Below, one piece after another: positions 43,536 to 54,300 of a stretch of 64,000 nt of DNA. This stretch comes from Mesorhizobium sp. WSM2240 (GTDB lineage Bacteria; Pseudomonadota; Alphaproteobacteria; Rhizobiales; Rhizobiaceae). Below the pieces are notes generated by a model. The model did no database searches and was not told the origin of the DNA. It saw nothing but the letters and a program-made list of their open reading frames with translations. The position numbers and the translations under genes are program-made. The stretch covers positions 1 to 64,000 of the forward strand of contig NZ_CP159255.1 of NCBI RefSeq assembly GCF_040438645.1, read 5' to 3'. The stretch's first letter is position 1; each line of letters opens with the position of its first letter.

Positions 43536-45151
43536 GGCACGTCCTCCAGATCGCTCTTTGCGCCCTCGCCCTGCTGGTCGGTGTGACAGGGTCGCGCGGC
43601 CAAGACGAGTTAGACGTGGATTCGATCAAGCGCATACTCGAGCAAAGCATTGTGCGCATCGAAGCGAGCGATTGCGAGGCGATGTCCGTTGGATCGAGTT
43701 GCCGAAACGGCATCGTGAGCACGGGCTTCTTCGTTAGGGTCGACGGAGAGCTCTTCATCGCGACGACGCTTCACGGTGTCGCGCACTATCCGCAGATTTA
43801 CTGGAGCGCGCAGAACGGCAAGACCGAGACAACCTCTATCGCGCGCGTTAACACGAAGTCGGACCTTGCTCTACTTGCCGTGCTGAATGCCGACGACGTG
43901 ATCGCCCTCGGCTTCATGCCGCTCGAGGTCAGCAATGCCGGCATTGATGATCTGGCGGGCAAGCCGGTCATCTCTATGGGCTTCAAGCTCGGCCTGCGGA
44001 TGGTGACTGTGGAACAGGACGACGTGAGAATACTGGCGCCGCGGCAGATCGCCGACCTGCTTCCGGAAGACATCAAGCTCGATCCAGATTTTGCGCGCTT
44101 TTTCGCTTCCGACGCCCAAACGCTTCAGTTGGAGCTCAGGCTCGATCCCGGTGATTCCGGAGGCCCGATTCTCCTTGGACGGAAGGTGGTCGGCATCTCA
44201 CACGGCGGTATCGATGGGACATCCTTAAGCTGGGCTATGCCGGCCGCCGAACTGTTGAACGCGAGTAGTGAGGAGGAGGATGTCAACCTTTTCCTCGCCG
44301 ACAGCACGGTGCGGCGCCACGGCCAAGACGCGGTGATTCGGCTGTTCAATACAGACAACGAGATCACCGAGACGCATATCGTGGCGCCGCCGCTGCGCTA
44401 CACCTTCATGCTCCGCTTCAGTTCGCGGACCAGGTTGCTTTCGGGGTATGCGTCGCGGGTCGGCTGGTACACCGGGAGCGAAGACAACCCGGGGTACTGG
44501 TTCCCCGGAGACGGCCCGATTTCCCCGAATTCAGAGGCTTTTCCTGGTTCGCCGATCACAGTGGAGGGCCTTTGGAGCGCCGCGCCAGGAGAACGAGAGA
44601 CGCTCGAAGCGATCCAGCGCGACGAACTCGAGTTCCTCGACCTCCTGTCGCGCGCCGCGATCAGGCTCGAATGTCAGACCGAGGACCGACTAGGCCAGCC
44701 CGGCAAGCCCTACTGGCCCTCCGACACCTTCCATTCGCTCGAACTGCAGCACGCGATCAATCTCGATGCGGTCGAGGTGGCGCGAGACCGGGGGGACGTC
44801 TTCGTCTATTCGCGTACCGTCCAGGATGTCACCCCCTTCGGCAAGCGCAACCGTTTCGCCAGCAGCGGCGTCCGCGGCAAGATCACGGACATCGACCTTA
44901 AATTTGGTCTCTGCGCAGTCAACCTTGTTCCTAAAGACGAGGGTGGCACTGACCAAAGCGTGTTGAAGCCCCTGAACGATGCGCTTCGCGTGGGCACGGC
45001 CTGCATCGTGTTCTATCTGTCCGACGGCACTGAGTTGCAGCTCTTCATGGTTGGCCAGAGCATTGATCCGGCGCTCGATCCCGAGCGACTCTACGGCATT
45101 CTGACGCATACGGGTGGCAACACAGGTGCGGGAGCGTGCGATGAGCGCTAG
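43532..45151 (+). CDS. Exported trypsin-like serine protease (539 aa)
   Basis: A clear signal peptide (residues 1-23, hydrophobic LQIALCALALLVGVTGS) leads a chymotrypsin-fold domain: His in ATTLHGVAHY (81 or 85), Asp in TKSDLALLAVL (111), Ser in DPGDSGGPILL (209). The second half (about 300-539) is an unrecognised domain. GTG 43532 overlaps the preceding membrane gene. It is the second trypsin-like protease in the window, but unlike the one at 29916 this one is exported. It leads into the exported protein coded 11 bases before its stop. Confidence 0.8.
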   Translation: MRHVLQIALCALALLVGVTGSRGQDELDVDSIKRILEQSIVRIEASDCEAMSVGSSCRNGIVSTGFFVRVDGELFIATTLHGVAHYPQIYWSAQNGKTETTSIARVNTKSDLALLAVLNADDVIALGFMPLEVSNAGIDDLAGKPVISMGFKLGLRMVTVEQDDVRILAPRQIADLLPEDIKLDPDFARFFASDAQTLQLELRLDPGDSGGPILLGRKVVGISHGGIDGTSLSWAMPAAELLNASSEEEDVNLFLADSTVRRHGQDAVIRLFNTDNEITETHIVAPPLRYTFMLRFSSRTRLLSGYASRVGWYTGSEDNPGYWFPGDGPISPNSEAFPGSPITVEGLWSAAPGERETLEAIQRDELEFLDLLSRAAIRLECQTEDRLGQPGKPYWPSDTFHSLELQHAINLDAVEVARDRGDVFVYSRTVQDVTPFGKRNRFASSGVRGKITDIDLKFGLCAVNLVPKDEGGTDQSVLKPLNDALRVGTACIVFYLSDGTELQLFMVGQSIDPALDPERLYGILTHTGGNTGAGACDER

Positions 45152-45998
45152 GCTTGCGGCTGTTCTTGCCATTATCGTTGCGTTTCTGCTTGGTGCGGCG
45201 GCGCTAGGGGCAGAGCCTACAGAGGAGCTGTGCGCGAAGCTAGACAACCAGGCGGCCGTCATGTCTGTCGTTGAGTGGAAGCGCCTAACGACAAACTGCT
45301 TCCTCGCTGGCTTTCCGACTAAGCTTCGGACCTCCGATATCGGCGAGATCCCTATGGATGCCCCAAAAATGGACCTTATTATCGACGTTGGGGAGAATGA
45401 CGGCGCCTTTGGTCTGCGCTCCTTCCCCGGAGTTAGAATACACCCCGTTGTGCGCGATCTGTATTGCCGCGAGTTCGCCGAAGACTGGGTGACGCTGAAA
45501 ATCCTGTGCCCCCTTCCGCCGATGTTCTCAGTGGCTCGTGTGGATCCGCTTGGATTGTTGGCTTGGGGACCCTCACTTCTTCTCGAGTGGGGCCTACCAT
45601 ACGACCTTCTGTTACGGGGGCAGGCACATCGCCTGGAGGGGTCTGGAAGGGACTCCTTGCTGTATCTAAAGTCGCTCACGTTCGAGAACTTCTCCGCGGA
45701 CTATCTCGCCGTCGACAATGTGGTCATCCGGGGAGATCTAGTCTTCAAGGGCTCATCGTTCGGGTTGCTCTCAGTTGACAAGACAATCGTCACAGGCCGC
45801 ATCGTGTTCGAGAACGTCTCAATCGAGCGTGGCTTCAACTTTGAGAATACGCTCGTTCACGAGGGCGTCAGCGTAGATAGACTGAATGCGATGAACACGC
45901 TCTGCGACAACAAAATGGAGCTAGCGACAACTCCACTTTCGATCGATAGTCCGAACTTTATCCCGCCCTGCCTGACGGAGGCTCTTCCGGACCGCTGA
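45141..45998 (+). CDS. Exported protein with a beta-repeat tail
   Basis: ATG 45141 (GGGAGCG site) lies 11 bases inside the protease gene. Residues 1-24 (LAAVLAIIVAFLLGAAALGA) form a signal peptide. The C-terminal part repeats short strand units (LTFENFSADYLAVDNVVIRG, then DLVFKGSSFGLLSVDKTIVT, GRIVFENVSIERGFNF), the look of a pentapeptide-like or right-handed beta-helix fold. About 285 aa. Function unknown; coupled to the protease. Confidence 0.65.
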   Translation: MSARLAAVLAIIVAFLLGAAALGAEPTEELCAKLDNQAAVMSVVEWKRLTTNCFLAGFPTKLRTSDIGEIPMDAPKMDLIIDVGENDGAFGLRSFPGVRIHPVVRDLYCREFAEDWVTLKILCPLPPMFSVARVDPLGLLAWGPSLLLEWGLPYDLLLRGQAHRLEGSGRDSLLYLKSLTFENFSADYLAVDNVVIRGDLVFKGSSFGLLSVDKTIVTGRIVFENVSIERGFNFENTLVHEGVSVDRLNAMNTLCDNKMELATTPLSIDSPNFIPPCLTEALPDR

Positions 45999-46537
45999 AT
46001 ACCTTTGGAACTGTTGCCCGCCTTCCGCAACGAATCTCCAGCGTCTGCTTTGGGGCCGAATTGGACCGTCAGCCAATTTCCGCTTCTGTGCGCTGTCCAG
46101 GCGACCGGACCCGCGTTAGAGATCGACCCTTTGGGGAAGCGGCCAGGATCGATCGGAAAATCGATCAACGAGTGGTCGCCCTTCAAACGTCATGCTCAGC
46201 GGACAGTTCGGACAATTGCTTTTGTCGATCTTCGTACGTCCATCGAGCGCGTTATCACATTGGCGACAAGCCCGAAATGGAGCATTTCTTTCATCGCGAC
46301 GCTGCGAATAAGGCCCCTTGCCGGAAAGTATAACAGAATCTCTTGCAGAGAGGGCGGAGTTCTGCCGGTTGCCTGTCCACGTTTTGTTTTCGTTGACTCA
46401 AACGAAAGACTTATGTGATCCTGCGAACCGTTTCAAACGTGGTGGGCGCGGGGGGATACCACCTTGCATTCTACTTTTCTTATGAACGGTAGAGACGCCG
46501 AGGATTTCGGACCGGGACGGCGGCTGAGGCCTGGGTT
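45999..46537. other. 539-base gap without a convincing gene
   Basis: Frames at 46005-46418 (plus) and 46398-46850 (minus) have no recognisable family or ribosome site. It separates the protease operon from the M23/giant-protein block and should carry that block's promoter. No strong terminator was seen. Confidence 0.4.
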
Positions 46538-48397
46538 GTGAGCGCAATTCCCCAACCAGTTCTAACTGCTCTGCGCGAAAAGCTACGCCACGCTGGACAG
46601 GTATTTTCCGATGCGCGATACCCGATCCAATTAAAAAACCCTCCTTCAAGCGAAGCAAATTATGGCGAGCCGGGATCACTGTATTTCGGCGAAGCGCGAG
46701 GTTTCTATCCGAGAAAAGGCAATGGTGAAGAATATATTTCAAACGGTTACTTCCAACCCTGGAACAGTTTCTTTCACGTGTCCAGTAATTCTGATGGAGG
46801 CGTTCATCGCGGGCACCAAGGGTTGGATATTTACGCGCCATACCATCCATTTCCCCATGAAATTCAGGTATGCGCTGTCGCGGACGGGACGATCAATAAT
46901 CGGACCTACTGGGGAGATTTCAGCGAGAACAAGAAGGGCATTCGCGGGCTTCAGGAACTCGGCAATCGCGTCACGCTCTCGGTATCGGTCGCCGTCAAGC
47001 AGAAGTCCCATCAAGTCCTGTTCTTCTACGGTCACCTGAATCGATTTGCCGATGACGATCGCGGTACGAATGAAGAGCGGCGAAGCCGGTCGGTCAAGGC
47101 TGGCGAGGTGATCGGCTATGTGGGTAAGAGCGGAAATGCCGACACGCTCCGCGAAGCTTCAACACGGAAATCACCCTTCCATGTCAGTTCTGCGCATCTA
47201 CATTTGGCTGCTGCGCTGGTCGTGCCGATCAAGAATAAGAACGGAAAACCGGGGACGAAGCTCGTCTATTTCGATCCGCTGGAGGTCCTGCCGAAGGCGC
47301 TCGGCTATCATCCTAGCAAAGGTGACCTCGGCTACGCGACGTCGAACGAAGAGAAGTCCGGGCGTCCGAACGCAACTCAGTGGCAGGCCAAGAAACTGGC
47401 GGCTCTGAAAGATGCCCAGGACGAACCGAACGTTCCGAAGGTGCGCATCCGGAATGTGGAGAAGACCGGAATTCAACGCAACACGTTCGGAACCAAGGGA
47501 TTTCGGCGGGTAATCCTGCCCAAGCCGTTCCACCGGATCGACGTCGATCGTACCAGCACTCTATCGGCGACGCTCTCGGCTTATGCGCTGATGAAAGCGC
47601 GCAAGGATGCCAAGCCGGACTTGTTTAACCGGGCCATCGCGCGCTGGAAGGAACATGCCGCGGAGGAGACCGACACGAACTATTGGGCTGAGACGGCGCC
47701 TGCCCTCGCGGCCCGTGCCGTGGATCGGTTCGGGTACCTAGCTTCCAATGACGCTGGCCACGCGCTGGCGGCGGCGATGCATCTCCATGAGGCACTCTAC
47801 GTGCTGATGGGCGGGCCTGCCTTTGAGGAGCTGGGCAGCGATCACGCAGACCACAAGATCTCTTGCGGTTTCGGGTTGCGCGGCAGTCTCCTGGGTGTAG
47901 CGCTTGGCGAGACCGTGGGGGCCCTGCACTATGCCAAGTTTCCGACCGGGGAGGACGCATCGGGAACCCCGGTACCGCTTTTTTCAGTGACGTTCGGAGC
48001 CGGAGGAATTCGCCACGCCACACTTAGCGGCAAGATGCCGTTGGCGGACACAGCGCTGGATTACTACAGAGCGGTTTGGAACAGCTTCATCGCGACCTAT
48101 GGCGTGACCAAGACGATGCGCACAGTTCAAACGCGCCTTTCGGCGAACGACGCCGCAGCCCGCGCCCGGGTGCTCACGAAGACCGAGAACGCACGCGACC
48201 AAATCAAGATGGCCTCGAGGAAACTTGCGGCGTTGGGGGATACCGCCGCCAAGACTCTGATCGCGGAGGTCCTCGACGCCAACATCGCGCATTTCCAGGC
48301 TGCCGTGCATCTATCAAAAAAGCCCGACACGACCGGCCCCCGCGCGACGCCAGATATCTTTGCCCTCTGTGATGCGCCGCCGACGGCGGGGAGCTAA
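46538..48397 (+). CDS. M23-family metallopeptidase with a large C-terminal extension (619 aa)
   Basis: LytM-type peptidase domain: HxxxD in HRGHQGLDIYAPYH (His93, Asp97), a catalytic His in FYGHLNRF (166) and HLHL at 220-222, the zinc-binding and catalytic residues of M23 enzymes that cut peptidoglycan cross-links. No signal peptide at the N-terminus from GTG 46538. Residues 300-619 are an unknown helical domain. The giant gene follows two bases after its stop (48397 to 48400), so they are an operon. A peptidase here suggests contact with a cell wall; target unknown. Confidence 0.75.
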   Translation: MSAIPQPVLTALREKLRHAGQVFSDARYPIQLKNPPSSEANYGEPGSLYFGEARGFYPRKGNGEEYISNGYFQPWNSFFHVSSNSDGGVHRGHQGLDIYAPYHPFPHEIQVCAVADGTINNRTYWGDFSENKKGIRGLQELGNRVTLSVSVAVKQKSHQVLFFYGHLNRFADDDRGTNEERRSRSVKAGEVIGYVGKSGNADTLREASTRKSPFHVSSAHLHLAAALVVPIKNKNGKPGTKLVYFDPLEVLPKALGYHPSKGDLGYATSNEEKSGRPNATQWQAKKLAALKDAQDEPNVPKVRIRNVEKTGIQRNTFGTKGFRRVILPKPFHRIDVDRTSTLSATLSAYALMKARKDAKPDLFNRAIARWKEHAAEETDTNYWAETAPALAARAVDRFGYLASNDAGHALAAAMHLHEALYVLMGGPAFEELGSDHADHKISCGFGLRGSLLGVALGETVGALHYAKFPTGEDASGTPVPLFSVTFGAGGIRHATLSGKMPLADTALDYYRAVWNSFIATYGVTKTMRTVQTRLSANDAAARARVLTKTENARDQIKMASRKLAALGDTAAKTLIAEVLDANIAHFQAAVHLSKKPDTTGPRATPDIFALCDAPPTAGS

Positions 48398-48399
48398 CA

Positions 48400-51300
48400 G
48401 TGGCGCTCGATCTCTTCAATGCGACGGTGAAACATTTCGGCAAGGGGACGGACCCGCTGGAGCCCGGGCCGGGCCAGGATGTGCCGGTCCGCATCACTCT
48501 TACACCCGGTGATCCGGGCCAGCTTGAGATCGAGGTCCTTGACCTGGAACATCATACGGTATCGCAAAAAACCTGGACGCTTGGGAAAGAGGTCCCGACC
48601 ACAATCACAACCCCGGAAGTGTTCACGGTCGTTGCCCCTGGTGACATGGCCTCGATTTTGGGGTTCTCGCCCAGCGGCACCGGGGTCACGCTCGCGGAGG
48701 TGCGGATCGAAATCCGCCCGCACCCCATCGGCGGGGCGCATAGCAATGAGGCGCCCTTCGCCGCGTTCATCTTCTGCTGGGACATAGATGCAAGCACCTT
48801 GCAGGACTTCAAGACAACCAATGATGTGACGATCACATCAACGACTGCTTTTCAGGCCCGGGTCTGCGCCGGGATCGCGTTCCAGCACCCACCGGCCGCG
48901 GGGCTGGGGCTATCGAACGTGCTGGTGCGCTTCGATGTCGAGAGCCTCGGCATCGGCTCGGGCTGGATCCCGCTCGGCGGTTTCGACTTGGTGCAACTTG
49001 AATTCCCGCCGCTTGGCCTGCCGGACGAGTTCTACATCCCGCCGCTTCTATTTTGGCTGAGGGAGATCGGGCTGAAGATGCCCGACGGGATCGAGCTTCC
49101 AGATCTCGACTGGGATTTCGATTTTCCCGACGAGTTCGACCTGCCGCTGGGGGTACGGTTCCGGGAAACCCATCTTAGGATCTATCGCCAGGATGGCAAT
49201 TACCGGATCGATGCAATGGCACGGGAGCTAGTCCTGTCATGGGGCGAGTTCGAGTTCGAGCCTGAGGATGTCGAGCTTCACTTCCGCTCCAATGGCGACA
49301 CCTACCTGTTTTATGCGCAGGTTTTCCACGCGCAATATCCCTCGGACGGAGACGACAGGGGGGAGGTCGGGCTCAGTCTGCCCTTCGGCGTGCTAGGCGG
49401 CAGTCTGCGCTGCGCGCGGGTGCGCGTCGGCGTGTTCGGACATAACAATGGGGGCAGCAAGTACCGCTTTTGCTTCGATACCTTGGTCGAAATCGGCGGG
49501 TTGAAAATCACCTCGAGCCTCGCCGGCAGCGACGGTGTTTTCTATGAGGCGGATCTCCGCTTGCTGCTTCGCGACGGCGTGCTGATGACTGCGGTGCCGA
49601 CGAAAGTCCCCACGCTCCTGTTCGAAGGGCTCGAAGGCGAGGAGGTCTTCAAGGACTACGCGAACCAAATTCCGGCGCATTCCTTCGCCGAAAACTTGCG
49701 CGAGCCTGCTGAGCCGGGCGCGCCGAACGAATACGGGCTGTCCTTCCTCGACGGCGATTTCAGGCCGGGCGAGCGGCTTTTCGTGGCATGGTCGCAGAAG
49801 GGCAATCAGCTTCTTGAGGCCCTCGCGCATGATCTTCTGGGGCGTCCGCCCGCCGGTGTCATTCCCTCGGATGCCCAGGAAATCTGGGTCGCGCTGGAGC
49901 TGCTGTTCCCCACCGGCACGACCGGTGAGCGGGAATTGCAGGCCCGGCTGGACTGGCAGAAGGCGCCAGAGGACACTGCCGCGACCTTGCCAAGCCTCGC
50001 GCCGCTGGGAGCTGTGGAGGCGGATACGCCCGCACCGGCGAACGCGCCCGACGACCCGGTCTGCATCAAGCCGGGTGAACTGGGAGACGGTATCGCGCTT
50101 CCCCAAAATGGCAAAATCGACAAGGATGACAAAGTCCCGCCTGGCGCGCATATACTCGACTTGCCGGGCGTGCGCGTCCGGCTTGCGCGCGCTGAAACGC
50201 AGACTATTCTCCTGCGCAGCGATGCCGAACGGGGCGACAGTATCGCCTACCTGCTGCAATGGTTCGACGGAAGCCTGCCCGATGTCGCCAACGACACGCT
50301 TGTGGCAGAGGTTGGCGTCGATTTCTCGCTGACCCCCGACCGCGCGCCACGCCAGGTGCAGGAAAGCGGCGGCGAGACGCCCGGCGATTTCCTGAACGTG
50401 AAGCTGGGCTATGAGCGAGGCGCGCAGAATGCCCGTTCCGAAGCAATACAGGTGCTGAAACTGCGCAGGGGCGCAGCGCCGGATTTCTTGCAGGTCTACC
50501 GGACCGATGCGCCGCGGCTGAGCCGCCTCCTGCCCGTATCGCGGCCGCCGGTGCAACAAGACGCCTGCCCGGAGCGGGAATTGAACGCGTCCGACGTCGC
50601 GTCCGTCCTCCTGCCCGAAGACGTTTTCAGCGGCTTCTCGCTGCGTGATGCCAGCAGCTGGCGGCTTCTGGTGTCTTCGACGCTAGTAAGCTCGATCCTC
50701 AAGATGTTTGGCCAGGATGACGCGGACAAAGGGCGCCGGGTTAGCGTCGAGATCACCGAGATCTGCCTTCCGGAAAAGGCGCTCGACTATCTGCTGGTCA
50801 AGACGAGGATAAAGATCAATTTGTTCGGCGGAAAGCCAGGCGGGACCCCCGAGATCGAAGGTGATGTCGCGTTCCGCTTCGATCTCAAAACCCTGGCGTT
50901 GTCGGTCGAGGACGGGGCGGGCTTCGCGCTGCTCAAACCGGCCCATGAAGGTCTCCCAAGCTGGGCGCAGGCGCTGAACCCCGAGAACAAACCCGACGAC
51001 TATATCCATTCCGATCCACTTGATATCGCCGGGCTGCAAATGTTCGGCATCGCGAAATCCGATCCCAAAGCCACCGGCGACCAGAAGATTCGGCTCCTGA
51101 CGCTTGAGATCGAGGCCGGCCGCTTCCTTCTGATGGCGCCCGAAGGCACCGATCTTTTGCTTCGGTACGACGAGCTCGGCGAGGAGGGGCTTACCTTTCT
51201 AATTTCGACCTTCGAACTTGGGCCGGCCGGGCTGAACCTCAGCGCCGAGCTTCTGGCGACCAAGCTGAAGGTGCCAGGGCTAAAGCGGCCTTTTGCGCTC

Positions 51301-54300
51301 AATACCGCGAGCCTGTCGATCCGCAACAGCGATGTCGAGCGGATCGAGATCGGCGGCTCGGGACAATTGCCGGACCTGCTGAACGAGGCGCCGGTCGAGA
51401 TCCTCGTGGTGCTGGAGCAAAACCCGCGCACAAAGCGCATCTTCCTTTCCGATTTCGAATGTACCCTCGGTGATGGGAACGCACCGATCTTCAGTAAGGG
51501 TACGCGCTGCAAGTTCGAGATCACGCGGCTATCGATCGGCAAGGACGACGCAAACGGAACCCGGCCCCTCGCCTGGTTCTTCCTGGTCTCGGGGGCGCTG
51601 CAATTCACTCCCGATCGGGCCGAGTTCAGCGGTGAGCTGCTGGAGGATTTCTCGTCCATCCGGCTGGAGTTCGAGAACGCGCCGCTGGGCGACGAGTTCT
51701 TCGAGCATGTAGAACTGATCGTCACCCTCCGCGAGCCGAAACGCTTCAAGGTGTTCTACCTGTTCGAGATGGAAGTCCGCTCGATCGGGTTCCATCCGAA
51801 ATTCACCGGCTTCAAGGAGGACGGCCCTGCGATCATCATCGGGGGACAATGCGCCTTCGCAGATCTTGGCGATGTGCTGGCGGTAGAGATCGATTTCCAC
51901 CGCTGCTATCTGGGCTTTCCCGCGGAGGGCGAGATCCTGCCGCAGGTCCATTTCAAAGGGCTCAGGGTCGAGATCGCGACCGGCGGGTTCAAGATCGCTG
52001 GGCGCGTCGATACATATGACGCGACCGATATCAAGGGGTTCGCTGGCGAAGGCACCATCGTCATCCCCGGCCTGCCCGAGCTTTCGGCGGCCTTCGCCTT
52101 CGTCAAGCTCCGGACCGGCGACGGCAGCTTCAAGCGCGCATGGTTCATCGCGATCGAAGCCGCGCGTATCAGTATTCAGATCGGGTCGCTGCCTTTGTAC
52201 CTGCGCCAGGTCGGACTTGGCTTCGGCTATCGCTACACCTCGGTCATCATCAAGCGATTCGAGGAAGAAGAAGAGCTCGGGCCGCTGATCGCACTGATGT
52301 TGAAAGAGATTTCGCGTCATCAGTCGCTGGCGCGGATCGACACCTGGGCACCCGACCCCGAGCGGGCCGGGGAACAGGGACGGTGGTCGATCGGGATGGA
52401 GGCTGTCTTCTCGATGGCGTCGGCCAATTCAACGCCCACGACCTATGATGCCGCGGAAGAACGCAAGTTGCAGACCGTGGTGGCGCAGCTTCTGGTGTTC
52501 ATCCGCTCGGACCTGACCTTCCTAGCGGCGGCAAAGGTCTGGCTACCGATCAGCACCGACGACTTTTTCGAGAACCGCGAGGGGATGCGGAACCGCCCGC
52601 TGGCGCTTGGCTTCATGATCTACTCAGCGCCCAAGAGCCGTTTGTTGATCCACGCAGCGAAGGGCAAGAACCCCTATCTCGGTCCGAAGGACCAGCCGGT
52701 CCCGGAAACGGTCAAGAAGATTCTCGACAATTCCCATTTCGAGGCGACCTTCCTGAGCGAGCCGGGCCTTGTTCATGCCGAGCTTGGCTGGCCGGACCGG
52801 CTGTTCTTCCGTTTCGAGATTGGCTCGCTCAAGCTCGAATGCCGCGGCGGCATCCTGTTCCGGGCGACCCGCGATATTCTGGTGCAGGGGATCTATTTCT
52901 CAGCCCATGGCTCGACTAATCTCGGCGGCGGCTTGTCGGTGGGGATCGTCGGCGTGCAGATCAGCGCGAAGATCACTGTCAGCCTCGCGATGCGGCTGAT
53001 GATCGGGATCTCGCTGTCGCGGCCGCTGCAGTCAAATATCTATGCCGTCGTCGGGCTGGATGTTGCCGTCGATTTCCAGATCTATGCCTGGTTCCGGCTG
53101 AACCTGCGGTTCTGCAAAATCGAGATCGATCTTCATTTCCCGCTCCGCCTGCAGATCATCGTCGCGCTGGAGCTTGGTTGGGCCGGGGGTACCGACTTGG
53201 GCTTCCGCGGCCGCGCCACCGTTATGATCAGCGTCTTCGGGCGCGGCCTTACGGTGCGTGTCGCTGTGGGCGTGGGCGAAAGCGGAGTGAATCGGGCGCG
53301 CGCCGCCCTTGAGCCGTACATGCGCTCGTTCCTCGAACCCGGCGCCATCCCACCGATTCCCGGTCTGACAAGCGAGCGCGCAGCGCTGACTTCCGAGGCT
53401 CTGGCCGAGGTCGAGGCCGCCCGCAGCGCCAGTATCACGTCGCCCGCGGCTTTGGAACGGAAGGCCGCGCCTTCCGAGGTATTCGCGCCGGCTGTGCTCG
53501 AGACGGTAGCGGATGCCTTCGCGCTCGCGCTGGTCAAGGGGCCGAAGACGGAAGACGCAAAACGGCTCTGGATCGGCTGGGTCATGCCGAACGTCCAGGA
53601 AAGCAATTGGTTTTTCTATCCAGTCCCGACGGCCGATCGCCAGGGATATGCGACCCTGATCGTGCCGGGGGTTGCGGATGTCCGGGTCTTCCGCTCGTCG
53701 CTCTCGGGCAGCACGGTGCATTGGACCGAGGTCGGCCTCACCGGCGGAAATCACGTCATCGAATTCGTCTTCGATAAGGGAAACGATCTGGAACCGAAGT
53801 CCGATGACGGTCAGCCTTTGGCGAAGATCAACCTCATCACCATACTGGCGGGCTGCTACGAGCCGATGCATGACGAGAATATCGGAACAGGGGAGGAGCC
53901 CTTCCCGCTGAACTGGGAGAGATCGCCATTCGCGCTTCGGAATGTCCGGATGAATCGTCCCGAGGTGAAGCGCGACGACCGTCTGCTCGACCCGAACAAC
54001 CCGGCGCAATCGCCGAAGCGGCAACTTGACCCCGATCATCCCTATGACAAGGCCCTGATGCGCGCCACCGACCGCGACAGCATTGAGCACAAAGGGGACG
54101 CTTTCTCGGAGGAAGAGAAAGCGCGGCCTTCGGATATCACGCTGGCTCGCAGGCAGCTTCGGGACCAGGCACTGGGAAATCAGTCCTTCCTGCTCCGCTC
54201 GTTCGCCGATGACGCGCAGTTCCTGGCCGCGAACACGCCGCTTGTGGGCGATGTCCCTCAGGACGTGAAACTCGCACCCGGGGAGCGCCCGACGCTTGCG

